In this document: piece by piece, positions 31,421 to 42,700 of the stretch
How the letters are laid out: every line of letters starts with the position of its first letter
How positions within the stretch are numbered: position 1 is the first letter of the stretch
NCBI RefSeq assembly: GCF_010748935.1
Contig: NZ_CP048796.1
Location: forward strand, 1,429,001-1,493,000
Source: Providencia vermicola
Lineage (GTDB): Bacteria; Pseudomonadota; Gammaproteobacteria; Enterobacterales; Enterobacteriaceae
Reading direction: 5' to 3'
DNA: 64,000 bases
The notes under the pieces: model-generated
Told to the model about the DNA's origin: nothing
Databases searched by the model: none
What the model saw: the letters and a program-made list of their open reading frames with translations, nothing else
Program-made: the position numbers and the translations under genes

Positions 31421-31811
31421 TCTTTCCATTTCATGGAAGACACAACTTTTTTCAACCTGTGCACACGGGCTGGTAGGTTTTATTTTATTGGTAGCACCGT
31501 GGGCGCCAGGTAATTCCATGGTCTGGTTACCTTTACTTGCCATTGTGATTGCAAGTTGGGCTAAAAGCCAAAAAAGTATCAGTAAAATTAAAGGCACCGC
31601 AGTGCTCGTGAATGGCAACAAGGTGCAATGGAAAAAAAACGAGTGGAATATTATTAAGCAGCCGTGGTGTAGTCGTGTTGGTATATTATTGACGCTAAGT
31701 GCACTACAAGGTAAGCAACAGAAAATCCGCTTATGGATAGCAAAGGATGCGTTATCTGAAGAAAGCTGGCGTAATTTAAATCAACTATTACTGCAATATC
31801 CAGATATTTAA
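31401..31811 (+). CDS. ygfX: YgfX (CptA) inner-membrane protein
   Basis: The 136-residue protein has a hairpin of two hydrophobic segments ([14 protein letters not shown] and [13 protein letters not shown], residues about 23-50) and a C-terminal cytoplasmic beta domain. It is coupled to sdhE by a 20-base overlap. E. coli YgfX has been reported as the toxin partner of SdhE (CptAB) acting on FtsZ/MreB, but a role linked to flavinylation is also proposed. The coding end carries one arm of a long inverted repeat. Confidence 0.9.
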   Translation: MVLWKSNLSISWKTQLFSTCAHGLVGFILLVAPWAPGNSMVWLPLLAIVIASWAKSQKSISKIKGTAVLVNGNKVQWKKNEWNIIKQPWCSRVGILLTLSALQGKQQKIRLWIAKDALSEESWRNLNQLLLQYPDI

Positions 31812-31835
31812 TCTTAGATAATATTGCAGTAATAG
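31785..31835. repeat. 15-bp perfect inverted repeat across the ygfX stop codon
   Basis: CTATTACTGCAATAT at 31785-31799 is exactly complementary to ATATTGCAGTAATAG at 31821-31835, with a 21-base loop containing the ygfX stop. fldB converges just downstream. No T run follows on either strand. It probably forms a stable 3' hairpin shared by the two convergent transcripts. Confidence 0.7.
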
Positions 31836-31855
31836 AAAATATAACTATTAGATAG

Positions 31856-32374
31856 TTATAATAATTGTTCCAGCTCGGTTAAAATTTGCATACACCATTT
31901 GGCAATACGCTCATCGGTTTCTTCAAATTGGTTAACGTCATCTAACGCTAAACCAACAAATTGTGTTCCATCTTCAGTCAATGGTTTAGGACTTTCGAAT
32001 TCATAACCATCGAGTGGCCAGAAACCGATAAATTTAACCCCTGTTGGTTTTAGCTGGTGGTAAAGCATACCGAGTGCATCGAGAAACCATTCACTATAGT
32101 CAATTTGGTCGCCCATCCCATACATGGCAACAATCTTGTTGTTCAAATCAAGTTTGGGAAGTGCATCCCAAATGGCTAGCCAGTCTTCTTGTATTTCACC
32201 AAAATCCCACGTAGGGATCCCCAAAATTAAGGTGTCATACTGTTCCATTAATTCAGGAGGTGTGTCGTTGACGTTATGTAATGTCACTAAATCGTCGCCG
32301 AGGATATCGCGTATTTTTTCAGCGACGATTTCGGTATAACAAGTACTAGAACCGTAAAAGAGACCTATTTTCAT
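31856..32374 (-). CDS. fldB: Flavodoxin FldB
   Basis: A 172-residue long-chain flavodoxin with the FMN phosphate loop [12 protein letters not shown] at its N-terminus, [14 protein letters not shown] and the [18 protein letters not shown] segment. Start at 32374 ([10 protein letters not shown]) matches the family; upstream in-frame starts would add an unrelated extension. No strong SD is visible. The gene is convergent with ygfX and divergent from xerD. Confidence 0.93.
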   Translation of the reverse strand: MKIGLFYGSSTCYTEIVAEKIRDILGDDLVTLHNVNDTPPELMEQYDTLILGIPTWDFGEIQEDWLAIWDALPKLDLNNKIVAMYGMGDQIDYSEWFLDALGMLYHQLKPTGVKFIGFWPLDGYEFESPKPLTEDGTQFVGLALDDVNQFEETDERIAKWCMQILTELEQLL

Positions 32375-32479
32375 GTTAATGTAACTAGTTTTCATTGCAG
32401 TAGAGAGGTATTGTAACAGAATGAATGCTATTCGGGCAGACTCGATTGTGTGGTAATGATGAAGGGGAACACAGGTAGC

Positions 32480-33382
32480 GTGGAAATAAAACAACTTAAT
32501 CCATTAATTGAGCAGTTTCTTGATACAATTTGGCTGGAACAGGATCTCGCTGAAAATACCTTAGCATCTTATCGTTTAGATTTGCAATCACTCGATAAAT
32601 GGTTAGACGCGAACCAATTGCATTTAGAAAATGTTCAATCGATAGATTTGCAAACTTTTCTGGCTGAACGTATTGATAGTGGTTATAAAGCAGCAAGTTC
32701 AGCGCGTTTGCTGAGCGCGATTCGTCGGTTATTTCAATATTTATGCCGTGAAAAAATACGGAACGATGACCCTTCAGCGGTGATTGCAGCACCTAAAATA
32801 CCGCAGCGCTTGCCAAAAGATTTAAGCGAACAACAAGTTGAAGATTTGCTGAATGCCCCAGCAATTGAAGATTCACTGGAGCTTCGTGATAAGGCAATGC
32901 TTGAAGTCCTGTATGCCTGTGGGTTACGTGTTTCTGAGCTGGTCGGGTTAACATTCTCTGATATGAGTTTGCGGCAAGGTGTTATTCGCGTCGTCGGGAA
33001 GGGCGATAAAGAACGGTTGATCCCATTGGGAGAAGAAGCTATTTATTGGGTGGAAAAATATATTCAAGAAGGTAGACCTGAATTACTGAACGGCAAGGCT
33101 AGCGATGTGCTATTTCCAAGTAAACGTGGCACTCAAATGACGCGCCAGACATTTTGGCACCGTATTAAGCATTATGCTGTGATTGCGAATATAGATTCTG
33201 AAGCATTATCACCCCACGTTCTACGTCATGCATTTGCGACCCATTTATTGAATCACGGCGCAGATTTACGCGTTGTGCAAATGTTGTTAGGACATAGTGA
33301 TCTCTCTACTACACAAATTTATACACATGTCGCAACAGAACGTTTGCGCGTGTTACATGAGCAACACCACCCACGGGGGTAG
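32480..33382 (+). CDS. xerD: Site-specific tyrosine recombinase XerD
   Basis: XerD resolves chromosome dimers at dif together with XerC. The catalytic set is visible: Arg in [11 protein letters not shown], Lys in [10 protein letters not shown], His-Arg in [14 protein letters not shown], and Tyr in [12 protein letters not shown] at 32480 gives 300 residues, close to E. coli's 298; ATGs at 32456 and 32459 are in frame, so the start is uncertain. It heads xerD-dsbC-recJ-prfB-lysS, conserved with E. coli. Confidence 0.94.
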   Translation: MEIKQLNPLIEQFLDTIWLEQDLAENTLASYRLDLQSLDKWLDANQLHLENVQSIDLQTFLAERIDSGYKAASSARLLSAIRRLFQYLCREKIRNDDPSAVIAAPKIPQRLPKDLSEQQVEDLLNAPAIEDSLELRDKAMLEVLYACGLRVSELVGLTFSDMSLRQGVIRVVGKGDKERLIPLGEEAIYWVEKYIQEGRPELLNGKASDVLFPSKRGTQMTRQTFWHRIKHYAVIANIDSEALSPHVLRHAFATHLLNHGADLRVVQMLLGHSDLSTTQIYTHVATERLRVLHEQHHPRG

Positions 33383-33401
33383 TGTGCGTAAAAGGATAAT
33401 T

Positions 33402-34103
33402 ATGAAACGTAAATTATTATTATGGGCAGCTTGCATTGCGACATTTTCCACATCGATACCTGCTGCAACTGACGATAAGGTTATCGAAGAAAAACTGGCA
33501 AGGTATAACATATCTGTGGAATCAATTAAGCCATCGCCAATCGTGGGGTTAAACACAATCGATACCTCAGATGGCATTATTTATGTCACTGATGATGGTA
33601 AATATCTGGTGCAAGGACCGATTTATGATTTAAGCGGCAAAGTGCCAGTCAATATTTCGAATCAGCCGTTGCTGAAAAAGGCTGATGCATTAAAAGATGA
33701 AATGATTGTATTTAAGGCACCGAAAGAGAAGTATGTCGTGACGGTATTTACCGATATCACCTGTGGTTACTGTAAAAAACTTCATGAGTCTGTGGGTGAA
33801 CTCAATGATAAAGGCGTGACAGTACGCTACCTCGCATATCCTCGACAAGGTTTAAATCATGAGTCAGCAAAACAGATGGCATCAATTTGGTGTAACGCAT
33901 TGCCTCAGAATGCGTTAACTAAAGCATTTAAGGGCGATGAAGTGGCGATCATTGATGACTGTAAAATTGATCTCAGTAAACATATGAAACTCGGTAGCCA
34001 GTTTAAAATGACAGGTACACCAGCGATTGTTTTACCTGATGGCCAGCTGCTTTCAGGTTATTTAGCCCCTGATGATCTTTTAAAAATACTCGAACAAAAA
34101 TAG
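33402..34103 (+). CDS. dsbC: Thiol:disulfide interchange protein DsbC
   Basis: The 233-residue periplasmic disulfide isomerase has a signal peptide (MKRKLLLWAACIATFSTSIPA), an N-terminal dimerisation domain and a thioredoxin fold with the CGYC active site at precursor residues 121-124. A structural cysteine pair sits further on (IWCNALP and IDDCK). AAAGGA lies before the ATG. It starts 19 bases after xerD and is followed by recJ nine bases later. Confidence 0.96.
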   Translation: MKRKLLLWAACIATFSTSIPAATDDKVIEEKLARYNISVESIKPSPIVGLNTIDTSDGIIYVTDDGKYLVQGPIYDLSGKVPVNISNQPLLKKADALKDEMIVFKAPKEKYVVTVFTDITCGYCKKLHESVGELNDKGVTVRYLAYPRQGLNHESAKQMASIWCNALPQNALTKAFKGDEVAIIDDCKIDLSKHMKLGSQFKMTGTPAIVLPDGQLLSGYLAPDDLLKILEQK

Positions 34104-34112
34104 TTAACTATC

Positions 34113-35846
34113 GTGAATGTAGAAACTTTTTTACAACGGCGAACACTCGCGGATGACATGAAAACATTGGACGGTTTTCCTGAGATCCTTCAGCGAGTTT
34201 ATGCCCATAGAGGCATTACCGATATTGCTCAATTAGAACGTAAAGCGGCTAACTTATTGGATTACCGTGCATTATCAGGTATCGATCATGCGCTATCACT
34301 GCTGTATGACGCACTCGAAAACCATCGCGTTATCACGATTGTTGGTGATTTCGATGCTGATGGTGCAACGAGTACCGCACTCGCGATGCGCGCCTTGAAA
34401 GCGATGGGGTATGCAAACCTAAATTACATTGTGCCAAATCGATTTGAAAATGGTTATGGATTAACCCCTTTAGTCGTGGAGGAAGCCCATCATCGAGGGG
34501 CCGACCTTATCATTACCGTTGATAATGGTATCTCCTCACATGAAGGGGTCGAATTTGCCCATCAACTTGATATTAAAGTGATAGTTACCGACCACCATTT
34601 ACCTGGAGAAACGTTACCCAAGGCAGATGCGATCATTAATCCTAATTTAGAAAACTGCCAGTTTGCCTCTAAATCCTTAGCGGGAGTCGGGGTCACATTT
34701 TATCTGATGTCAGCATTACGAGCGAAATTACGACAAGAAGGCTGGTTTGTTAAGCAAGGCCTAAAAGAACCTAATTTAGCCGAATATTTAGACTTAGTTG
34801 CGCTTGGAACGGTTGCCGATGTGGTGCCTCTTGATACAAATAACCGTATTTTAGTGCATCAAGGATTAAACCGAGTAAGAGCAGGGCGCTGCTGTGCGGG
34901 CATTAAAGCGCTTATTGAAGTCTCAAAGCGAGAATGTTCTCGCCTAGTCGCCAATGACTTTGGTTTTGCGTTAGGCCCTCGATTGAACGCGGCAGGCCGT
35001 TTGGATGATATGTCAGTCAGTATTGAATTATTACTGACTGATGATATGGCTTATGCGAGAGAACTGGCTAACGAACTGGATGGTTTGAACCAAGCTCGAC
35101 GCGAAATTGAAGTGGGTATGCAGCAAGAGGCCTCTGTTTTATTTAATAAAATTGAGTATGGTGACAGCCAGTTACCGAATGGTCTGGCGATTTATCACCC
35201 CGAATGGCATCAAGGTGTGGTGGGTATTTTGGCTTCAAGAATTAAAGAACAATACCATCGTCCCGTCATTGCTTTTGCGCCCGCAGGAGATGGCACTCTC
35301 AAAGGTTCTGGACGCTCAGTGCCCGGTGTGCATATGCGCGATGCATTAGAGCGTTTAAATACCTTACAGCCTGGACTTATGCAAAAATTTGGTGGACATG
35401 CGATGGCAGCCGGGCTAAGCCTTGAGGAAACTAAATTTGAATTATTTAAGCACCATTTTGAGTTATTAATGGGGGAGCTCATTCATCCTGAACAATTAGC
35501 CGGTGTGGTCTGGAGTGATGGTGAATTGAAACAGAATGAGTACACGCTAGAAACAGCAGAGTTGTTACGTGAGAGTGGCCCGTGGGGGCAAGCATTCCCC
35601 GAGCCTGTGTTTGATGGGCACTTTCAACTTTTACAACAACGAATCGTCGGTGAGCGTCATCTTAAATTGATGTTAGAACCTGTCAGTGGTGGGCCGATGC
35701 TCGATGCCATTATGTTTAATATCGATGTACGGCGGTGGCCTGACCATAGTGTCAAACGCGCTAAGATAGCGTTTAAACTTGATGTGAATGAGTTTCGAGG
35801 GCAAAAGAGTATGCAATTAATGATTGAACATATTTGGCCCGAATAA
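34113..35846 (+). CDS. recJ: Single-strand-specific 5'-3' exonuclease RecJ
   Basis: The 577-residue nuclease acts in RecF-pathway recombination, mismatch and base-excision repair. DHH-family motifs are clear: VGDFDADGATSTA, TVDNGISSHEG, VTDHHLPG and, in the DHHA1 part, KFGGHAMAAGLSLE. The start is GTG at 34113, as in E. coli. It sits nine bases after dsbC. Confidence 0.96.
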   Translation: MNVETFLQRRTLADDMKTLDGFPEILQRVYAHRGITDIAQLERKAANLLDYRALSGIDHALSLLYDALENHRVITIVGDFDADGATSTALAMRALKAMGYANLNYIVPNRFENGYGLTPLVVEEAHHRGADLIITVDNGISSHEGVEFAHQLDIKVIVTDHHLPGETLPKADAIINPNLENCQFASKSLAGVGVTFYLMSALRAKLRQEGWFVKQGLKEPNLAEYLDLVALGTVADVVPLDTNNRILVHQGLNRVRAGRCCAGIKALIEVSKRECSRLVANDFGFALGPRLNAAGRLDDMSVSIELLLTDDMAYARELANELDGLNQARREIEVGMQQEASVLFNKIEYGDSQLPNGLAIYHPEWHQGVVGILASRIKEQYHRPVIAFAPAGDGTLKGSGRSVPGVHMRDALERLNTLQPGLMQKFGGHAMAAGLSLEETKFELFKHHFELLMGELIHPEQLAGVVWSDGELKQNEYTLETAELLRESGPWGQAFPEPVFDGHFQLLQQRIVGERHLKLMLEPVSGGPMLDAIMFNIDVRRWPDHSVKRAKIAFKLDVNEFRGQKSMQLMIEHIWPE

Positions 35847-35983
35847 TGCGTTTACCTTAGCCGAGCGTGTTTATTGCAATATTGATTTTCATGGTGCTAT
35901 AAACTTTGCGGAAATTTCGTTATAATTGACGGTTTCTAAAGAATTCATTCTATTTATAACGACCAAACATAAGACATTGAAAA

Positions 35984-37085
35984 ATGACGTTTGAAATAAA
36001 CCCAGTAAAAAGTAAGATTCAGGACTTGTCTGAGCGCACAGCGGTTCTTAGGGGGTATCTTTGACTATGATGCCAAGAAAGAACGCTTAGAAGAAGTTAA
36101 CGCAGAGCTTGAACAACCTGATGTTTGGAATGAGCCTGAAAGAGCACAGGCGTTAGGTAAAGAGCGCTCATCGCTTGAAGCTATCGTCGATACTATCGAT
36201 CAGCTGACTCAAGGCCTTGAAGATGTGGAAGGTTTACTTGAACTGGCAATTGAAGCCGATGATGAAGATACCTTTAATGAAGCGGGTGAAGAGTTAAATC
36301 AGCTACAGGGCAAATTAGAACAACTTGAGTTTCGCCGGATGTTCTCTGGTGAATATGACAGTGCCGATTGCTATATCGATCTACAAGCCGGCTCTGGTGG
36401 TACGGAAGCGCAAGATTGGGCAAGTATGCTGATGCGTATGTATCTCCGTTGGGCTGAATCGAAAGGTTTCAAAACAGAAATTATTGAAGAGTCAGACGGT
36501 GACGTTGCCGGTTTAAAATCCGCAACAATTAAAGTCATTGGGGATTACGCGTACGGATGGCTTAAAACCGAGTCCGGTGTTCATCGCTTAGTTCGTAAAA
36601 GTCCCTTTGACTCTGGTGGGCGTCGTCATACTTCATTTAGTTCAGCATTTATTTACCCAGAAGTTGATGACGATATTGATATCGAAATTAACCCAGCTGA
36701 TTTACGCATTGATGTGTACCGTGCGTCTGGTGCGGGTGGGCAGCACGTCAACAAAACAGAATCAGCGGTACGTATTACCCACATACCGACCAATATTGTG
36801 ACCCAGTGTCAAAATGACCGCTCGCAACATAAAAACAAAGATCAAGCTATGCGCCAGTTGAAAGCGAAGCTGTACGAACTGGAAATGCAGAAAAAGAATG
36901 CTGACAAACAAGCGATGGAAGAGAATAAATCGGATATTGGTTGGGGAAGCCAAATTCGTTCTTATGTCCTTGATGATGCACGTATTAAAGATTTACGTAC
37001 TGGTGTGGAAACGCGAAATACGCAAGCCGTACTGGATGGTGATTTGGATAAATTCATTGAAGCTAGCTTGAAAGCTGGCCTGTGA
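35984..37085 (+). CDS. prfB: Peptide chain release factor 2, expressed by +1 programmed frameshift
   Basis: RF2 reads UGA and UAA stops. The first 26 codons run from ATG 35984 to an in-frame TGA at 36062-36064; translation resumes in the +1 frame (join 35984-36061 and 36063-37085) to give 366 residues. The stop-recognition [13 protein letters not shown] and the catalytic GGQ ([15 protein letters not shown]) are present. The residue just before the GGQ region is Ala (RASGAGGQ), not the Thr found in E. coli K-12. Read naively, the gene appears as a shorter ORF starting at 36225. Confidence 0.97.
36050..36065 (+). promoter_or_regulatory. prfB autoregulatory frameshift site
   Basis: The sequence AGGGGGTATCTTTGAC contains the internal SD-like AGGGGG, the slippery CTT codon and the in-frame TGA followed by C, the classic arrangement. 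Low RF2 slows termination at TGA and lets the ribosome shift +1, so RF2 controls its own synthesis. Confidence 0.96.
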
Positions 37086-37092
37086 GGAAAAA

Positions 37093-38610
37093 ATGTCTCA
37101 GCAACAACAGGGCGCAGAACAAGCCCCCGATTTGAATAACGAATTAAAAACACGTAGAGAAAAACTGGTCACTTTACGTGAAAAAGGGGTTCCATTCCCA
37201 AATGATTTCCGTCGTGATATCACGTCGGATAAGATCCACGCACAGTACGATGAAAAATCCGCAGAAGAACTCGAAGATTTAAACATCGAAGTTGCCATTG
37301 CGGGCCGTATGATGACGCGCCGTATTATGGGGAAAGCATCATTTGCGACACTGCAAGATGTGGGTGGTCGTATTCAAATTTATGTTTCTCGCGATGATTT
37401 AGCGGAAGGCGTTTATAACGAACAATTTAAGAAATGGGATTTAGGCGATATTTTAGGTGCAAAAGGTCGCTTATTTAAAACCAAAACAGGTGAATTAACC
37501 GTTCACTGCCACGAAGTGCGTTTGTTAACCAAAGCATTACGTCCGTTACCAGACAAGTTCCACGGTCTAGCCGATCAGGAAACTCGTTATCGTCAACGTT
37601 ACCTTGACCTAATTGCTAATGATGAATCACGCCATACCTTCATGGTTCGTTCTAAAATCTTGGCCGAATTACGCAATTTTATGGTAGGCAAAGGCTTTAT
37701 GGAAGTTGAAACACCAATGATGCAGGTCATTCCTGGTGGTGCTTCTGCTCGTCCATTTATTACCCACCATAATGCACTTGATATTGACATGTACTTGCGT
37801 ATTGCGCCTGAGCTATATCTAAAGCGTTTGGTTGTTGGTGGCTTCGAGCGTGTGTTTGAAATCAACCGTAACTTCCGTAATGAAGGTTTATCACCACGTC
37901 ATAACCCTGAGTTCACTATGATGGAACTCTATATGGCATATGCGGACTATCGCGACTTGATCGACTTGACCGAGGAATTATTCCGTACGCTAGCGCAAAA
38001 AGTACTTGGTAACACCGTGGTGAAATATGGTGATCAAGAGTTCGATTTTGGCAAACCATTTGCCAAATTGACAATGAAAGAAGCCATTTGCAAGTATCGT
38101 CCTGAAACCAATGTTGCCGATTTGGATGACATGGATAAAGCGGTTGCGATTGCACAATCTCTTGGTATTAAGATTGAAAAGAGTTGGGGATTAGGACGTG
38201 TTCAGTGTGAAATTTTCGAAGAAGTTGCTGAAAGTCATTTGATCCAGCCAACGTTTATCATTGAATACCCAGCGGAAGTTTCGCCTTTGGCACGTCGTAA
38301 TGATGACAATCCGTTTATTACGGATCGTTTTGAATTCTTTATTGGTGGCCGTGAAATCGGTAATGGTTTCTCTGAGTTGAATGATGCAGAAGACCAAGCG
38401 GAACGTTTTGCTGAACAAGTTCGTCATAAAGATGAAGGCGATGATGAAGCAATGTTCTATGATGAAGACTATGTGACGGCATTAGAACATGGTTTACCAC
38501 CAACTGCTGGGTTAGGCATTGGTATTGACCGTATGGTGATGTTGTTTACCGACAGCCATACTATTCGTGATGTTATTTTATTCCCTGCATTACGCCCATC
38601 GAAAGCTTAA
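37093..38610 (+). CDS. lysS: Lysyl-tRNA synthetase, class II
   Basis: The 505-residue enzyme has an N-terminal OB-fold anticodon-binding domain ([21 protein letters not shown]) and class II catalytic motifs including [20 protein letters not shown] and the C-terminal [15 protein letters not shown]. The start follows the prfB stop by seven bases with GAGGA. A terminator closes the xerD-lysS run. Confidence 0.97.
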   Translation: MSQQQQGAEQAPDLNNELKTRREKLVTLREKGVPFPNDFRRDITSDKIHAQYDEKSAEELEDLNIEVAIAGRMMTRRIMGKASFATLQDVGGRIQIYVSRDDLAEGVYNEQFKKWDLGDILGAKGRLFKTKTGELTVHCHEVRLLTKALRPLPDKFHGLADQETRYRQRYLDLIANDESRHTFMVRSKILAELRNFMVGKGFMEVETPMMQVIPGGASARPFITHHNALDIDMYLRIAPELYLKRLVVGGFERVFEINRNFRNEGLSPRHNPEFTMMELYMAYADYRDLIDLTEELFRTLAQKVLGNTVVKYGDQEFDFGKPFAKLTMKEAICKYRPETNVADLDDMDKAVAIAQSLGIKIEKSWGLGRVQCEIFEEVAESHLIQPTFIIEYPAEVSPLARRNDDNPFITDRFEFFIGGREIGNGFSELNDAEDQAERFAEQVRHKDEGDDEAMFYDEDYVTALEHGLPPTAGLGIGIDRMVMLFTDSHTIRDVILFPALRPSKA

Positions 38611-38622
38611 TTTGATACCATC

Positions 38623-38655
38623 ATTATGCCCAGATATTTCTGGGCATAATTTTAT
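38623..38655 (+). terminator. Intrinsic terminator of the xerD-lysS operon
   Basis: ATTATGCCCAG pairs with CTGGGCATAAT around a short AT loop, followed by TTTATCT. Confidence 0.8.
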
Positions 38656-39239
38656 CTCATCCCAAACTATTTAATTCATAAAAGAAGACCGTCTAACACG
38701 ATAAAATCGTAACTTAAGTGAAACTGATTGAGTGATATATTTGTATGGTAATAGATATAGATTATCTATTATTCCCAAGTAGGTAAAAACACATAATCAA
38801 TATAAATTATATTGATAACATATTAAGTGTAATTTATTTAAGCCAATGCCAATCGTGTAACGCTGTCAATTTATTTTTTTGTTAGAAAATATTTCTCAAT
38901 TGAAATATTTTACTTTATTCGAAAAATCAATTTCCTATAGCGACTCGCTTGAGATAACAGATCATTTACCAAATAAAAGTTACCACTCGGTTTGTAAGAT
39001 GATAATTTGTTGTCGTGATTATTTATAAAACTCAAATTAAGTGTTCTTTAGTTTATTGTCACATTAAAAAGAGTGTGGTTAGTTCTGATTTAATGCTAAG
39101 ATTAAAATAATTAACCAAAATTTATGAGATGAATCTATTTCTAGATTGGGGATTATAGAAAATAGATAAATTTTAGCTTACACTAGGTTTCTTGGATCTC
39201 ATTATAATAGCGAAGAAAAAGTGCTGGTAAGGTAACCAT
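38656..39239 (+). other. AT-rich gene-free region before the envelope operon
   Basis: Almost 600 bases hold no credible ORF or RNA gene. The region probably carries the promoter of the following lipoprotein/coiled-coil operon. It marks the end of the conserved core block and the start of accessory sequence. Confidence 0.45.
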
Positions 39240-39776
39240 ATGTTTTTAAAAGATAAATTTATTGTTGCATCTCTGCTTTTAGTTGGGACGACGATGCTCT
39301 CTGGCTGTTCTTTGGGCTATCACACGGATAATACAGAGAAAAAGGAAGCGATAACCTCAACCGCATCTGCTTCTAATTCTTCTGAAACAAAACAGCAGTA
39401 TATGGATTATTCCTATGCTGATTCCCAGTCTGCTTTAAACTCGGCTATTAGTAAAAAACCGACAGAACAGCGTTCGATGGGATTAAATGCCACTGGAAAT
39501 GACCAAGAATCATTTCAACATTTAAATACCTGCATTAAAGAGCTTAATGCTTTAAAAACACTGTCACCAGCAGATTACAATCGCTTAGTTGGTTCGTTTA
39601 AAGAGGTGAGCGAAATAAATCAACTCTATAAACAAGTCTCCTCAACAGCGAGTCCAGATACGATCGAATTATTACAGATGGCAATAGAAGCTAAAACAAA
39701 GGTGCTTTGTGCCAAAGTTCGTTATAACTCAGTCTTGTCTACCGAATCAACATTGGAAAAAATTAGTGGATTATGA
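39240..39776 (+). CDS. Putative lipoprotein
   Basis: The 178-residue product begins with a lipoprotein signal peptide and lipobox LSGC (Cys23). A low-complexity Ser/Thr/Lys linker and a small helical domain with two cysteines follow (LNTCIKELN and VLCAKVRY). Residue +2 after the cysteine is Ser, so outer-membrane sorting is expected. The stop overlaps the next start (ATGA), implying coupled translation with the coiled-coil protein. I do not recognise the family. Confidence 0.75.
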   Translation: MFLKDKFIVASLLLVGTTMLSGCSLGYHTDNTEKKEAITSTASASNSSETKQQYMDYSYADSQSALNSAISKKPTEQRSMGLNATGNDQESFQHLNTCIKELNALKTLSPADYNRLVGSFKEVSEINQLYKQVSSTASPDTIELLQMAIEAKTKVLCAKVRYNSVLSTESTLEKISGL

Positions 39777-42700
39777 GAATTAACCTAAGGCTTTGTATAT
39801 CATTGGCCATTTTTTCGGCTACTTTTAGTCAATTAGCAAAATCGGATAGCTTTAATAACGTCATTGATGACTTTGACACTTACCTGCAATTAGAGCAGGA
39901 AGGAAAATTGCCTGAAAAACCACTGAATATTCAAAGTCAGGGCTATGACTCATTTTCATCTTTACCACTTGCGCCTGAGCCAAAAGAAAAATCCAAATCT
40001 GCGGCGGGTAGAAACGTTGGGCAAGGAAAAACGTCTGTACGAACTCAGCCTAAGGCACAAGGTTCGGTAACGAAACAAACTCAGCCAAAAGTCACGACGA
40101 CAAAGGTTGTTACACAACCAACAGAAAAAACAACGGTGCCGTTGTCTGAATGTCCATTACCTGAAAACACAACAGCACAACAAACTGGTTCAGCACACCA
40201 GTCTTTGCTATTGTCTTCCTACCCTTATTTCTTTAATTCAACGCAATGGCATCCCCAGTATTTATCGAAAGACTTTGCGAAATATCAGCTTGTTTTGGAT
40301 CCGTTGGGGCTTTATTCCGCCAAATACTCAACCCATGTATTACGTGACAATACCGACTATTTAGAACAGCTCGCTGACTTATTAGCACAACAACAGTCAA
40401 CACACTTATTTAAGTTTGGTGCTGCTCAAGGTGCTGGTCAGTTAATTGCTTATAAGCAGCTTTTAACTGATAGGCAATTAGTTGAAAAGTTAATCGCACA
40501 TAATAAAAGTGTTGCGGAATTGAGCCATGAAATTGCTGAGAAGCAATTTGAAATAGAGCGCATTAATAACCAGCTGACTGAAAACAAGAATCAGGTTGCT
40601 TTATTAAGAGAAAAGCTAAATGCAACGGATGATAAAGAAACCATTGTATTACTCACCGATGAACTCACCGCGGTTAAAAATACGCTGACTGAAAAGCAAC
40701 ATAGTTTAGAACAACTGACATTAAATAATCAGCAAGCTCAGCAGGCCATTGACGCGCTTGAAAAGAAATTAAGTAACAGTATTCAAGCGCAAACAGCCGC
40801 TGAAAAGCAGTTAGTAGAAAAAGATAAAGAACTCGTACGAGCACAATCACAATTTGAAAATGCACAGAAGCAAGTTCAACAATTAACCGAGCAATTAGCT
40901 AAATTAGAAACTGATGCAAAAGAACAAGCCGATAGGTTAAATAAAAGCAGTGATGAACAAGTTAAACTTGTCACGGCTTCCCTTGAAAAACAGAAGGAAC
41001 TGCTGAAGCAAAAAGAAGCAGCTCTTCAGTTAGCTCAAAAACAAAATAGTGATATTCAAGCCGAATTGGCTAAGCAGCAAGAAACATCTAAAGCTTTTGA
41101 GGCTGAGCTAAAATTAGCGCAACAACAATTAAAAGCGGGTAAAGCAGAACAAGAAGCGTTAGCGAAGCAGTCTGCAAGCAACGAAAAAACACAGCAACAG
41201 CTGCAAGCGAAATTAGCGCAACAAGAACAGAATTATGCGACGGCGCAAGCGCAGTTGAAGCAAGCTAATGCGGATGTCGCACAGCTGCAAAAAGAGATTG
41301 AGAAGCAAAAACAGTTAATGACACAAGCGTCAGATCAACAGGTTAAAGCGTTGACCGCTGATCTGAACCAGCAAGTGGCGTTATTAAAGCAGCAAGAGCA
41401 GGCGTCGAAGAAAGCGGAAGCTGACAGCCAAGCGACCCGTGAGGCATTGGCACAGCAGCAGGCGGCAGCGAAGCAGCTAGCGGAACAAAATCAGCAGTTG
41501 CAAGCCAAGTTAAAAGAGCATGAGCAACAGGCAGCAAAACTGCAAGCCACGTTGACTGCACAGATGGCACAGTCTGAACAGAAGAAGAAGTTAGAGGCAG
41601 AACTAAAAGCTGCACAACAACAGCTACAATCTCAAAAAGCTGAACAAGAGGCGTTGGCGAAGCAGTCTGCAAGTAACGAAAAAACACAACAGCAACTGCA
41701 AGCGAAATTAGCGCAACAAGAACAGAATTATGCGACGGCGCAAGCGCAGTTGAAGCAAGCTAATGCGGATGTTGCACAGCTGCAAAAAGAGGTTGAGAAG
41801 CAAAAACAGTTAATGGCACAAGCGTCAGATCAACAGGTTAAAGCGTTGACCGCTGATCTGAACCAGCAAGTGGCGTTATTGAAGCAGCAAGAGCAGGCGT
41901 CGAAGAAAGTGGAAGCTGACAGCCAAGCGACCCGTGAGGCATTGGCCCAGCAGCAGGCAGCAGCGAAGCAGCTAGCGGAACAAAATCAGCAGTTGCAAGC
42001 CAAGTTAAAAGAGCATGAACAACAGGTTGCGAAATCGCAAATTATGTTAGCTGCTCAAATAGCGCAAGTAGAGCAGAAAAAAACGTTAGAAGCGGAACTG
42101 AAAGTCGCTCAGCAGCAACTGCAAACCCAAAAAGCAGAAATTGAAAAGCAAGTTAAAGAGCGTGAACAAAAAATTCAGCGCCTTGAGAGCGACGTTACTG
42201 CAAAAGATAAACAGGCAGTTGAAATTGACAAACGATTAGCAGAAGCTAATAAGCAAATCAGTGCATTAAAATTAGACGCTGAAAAGCTGAAAACGATTGA
42301 TACAAAATATCAAGCTCAGCGTGCTGAATTAGAGAAATTGAAAAAGCAGCTGTCTGATAGTGCTCAATTGCAAAAAGAATTAGCAACCGCGAAAGAACAG
42401 TTGAAAACGTTGCAATCTGAGTTAAAGCAACAAAAATTCTTATCTTCAGATGAAGCACTGAAATCGCAAATTATGGAGCTGAATAAAAAGGTGATGCAGC
42501 TTCAAGAAGAGAACGATAAGCTAAAAGCAAAACCATCGTCTACAGGTGCTGCTGCGGTTCGTCCATCTGTAAAACAACTCACACAGAAAGAACTCAATGC
42601 GATTGCGGAAGAAAATAAAAAACGCAATCAAAAAATGATTGAAGAAATCACCAAGCAGAAATATAGCAAACTTGATGCCTTTACGTATTATAAGATCCTA

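Noticed and set aside
31154-31811. sdhE-ygfX as a novel toxin-antitoxin pair
   Set aside because: This is the conserved core cptBA locus present throughout enterobacteria, not a mobile or new system.
36225-37085. prfB read as a shorter gene starting at 36225
   Set aside because: The true start is at 35984, with the standard +1 frameshift at 36062; the short version lacks domain 1.
41343-41687. Minus-strand ORF in the repeat region of the coiled-coil gene
   Set aside because: Arises from repetitive Gln/Ala/Lys codons read backwards; low-complexity product with no SD.
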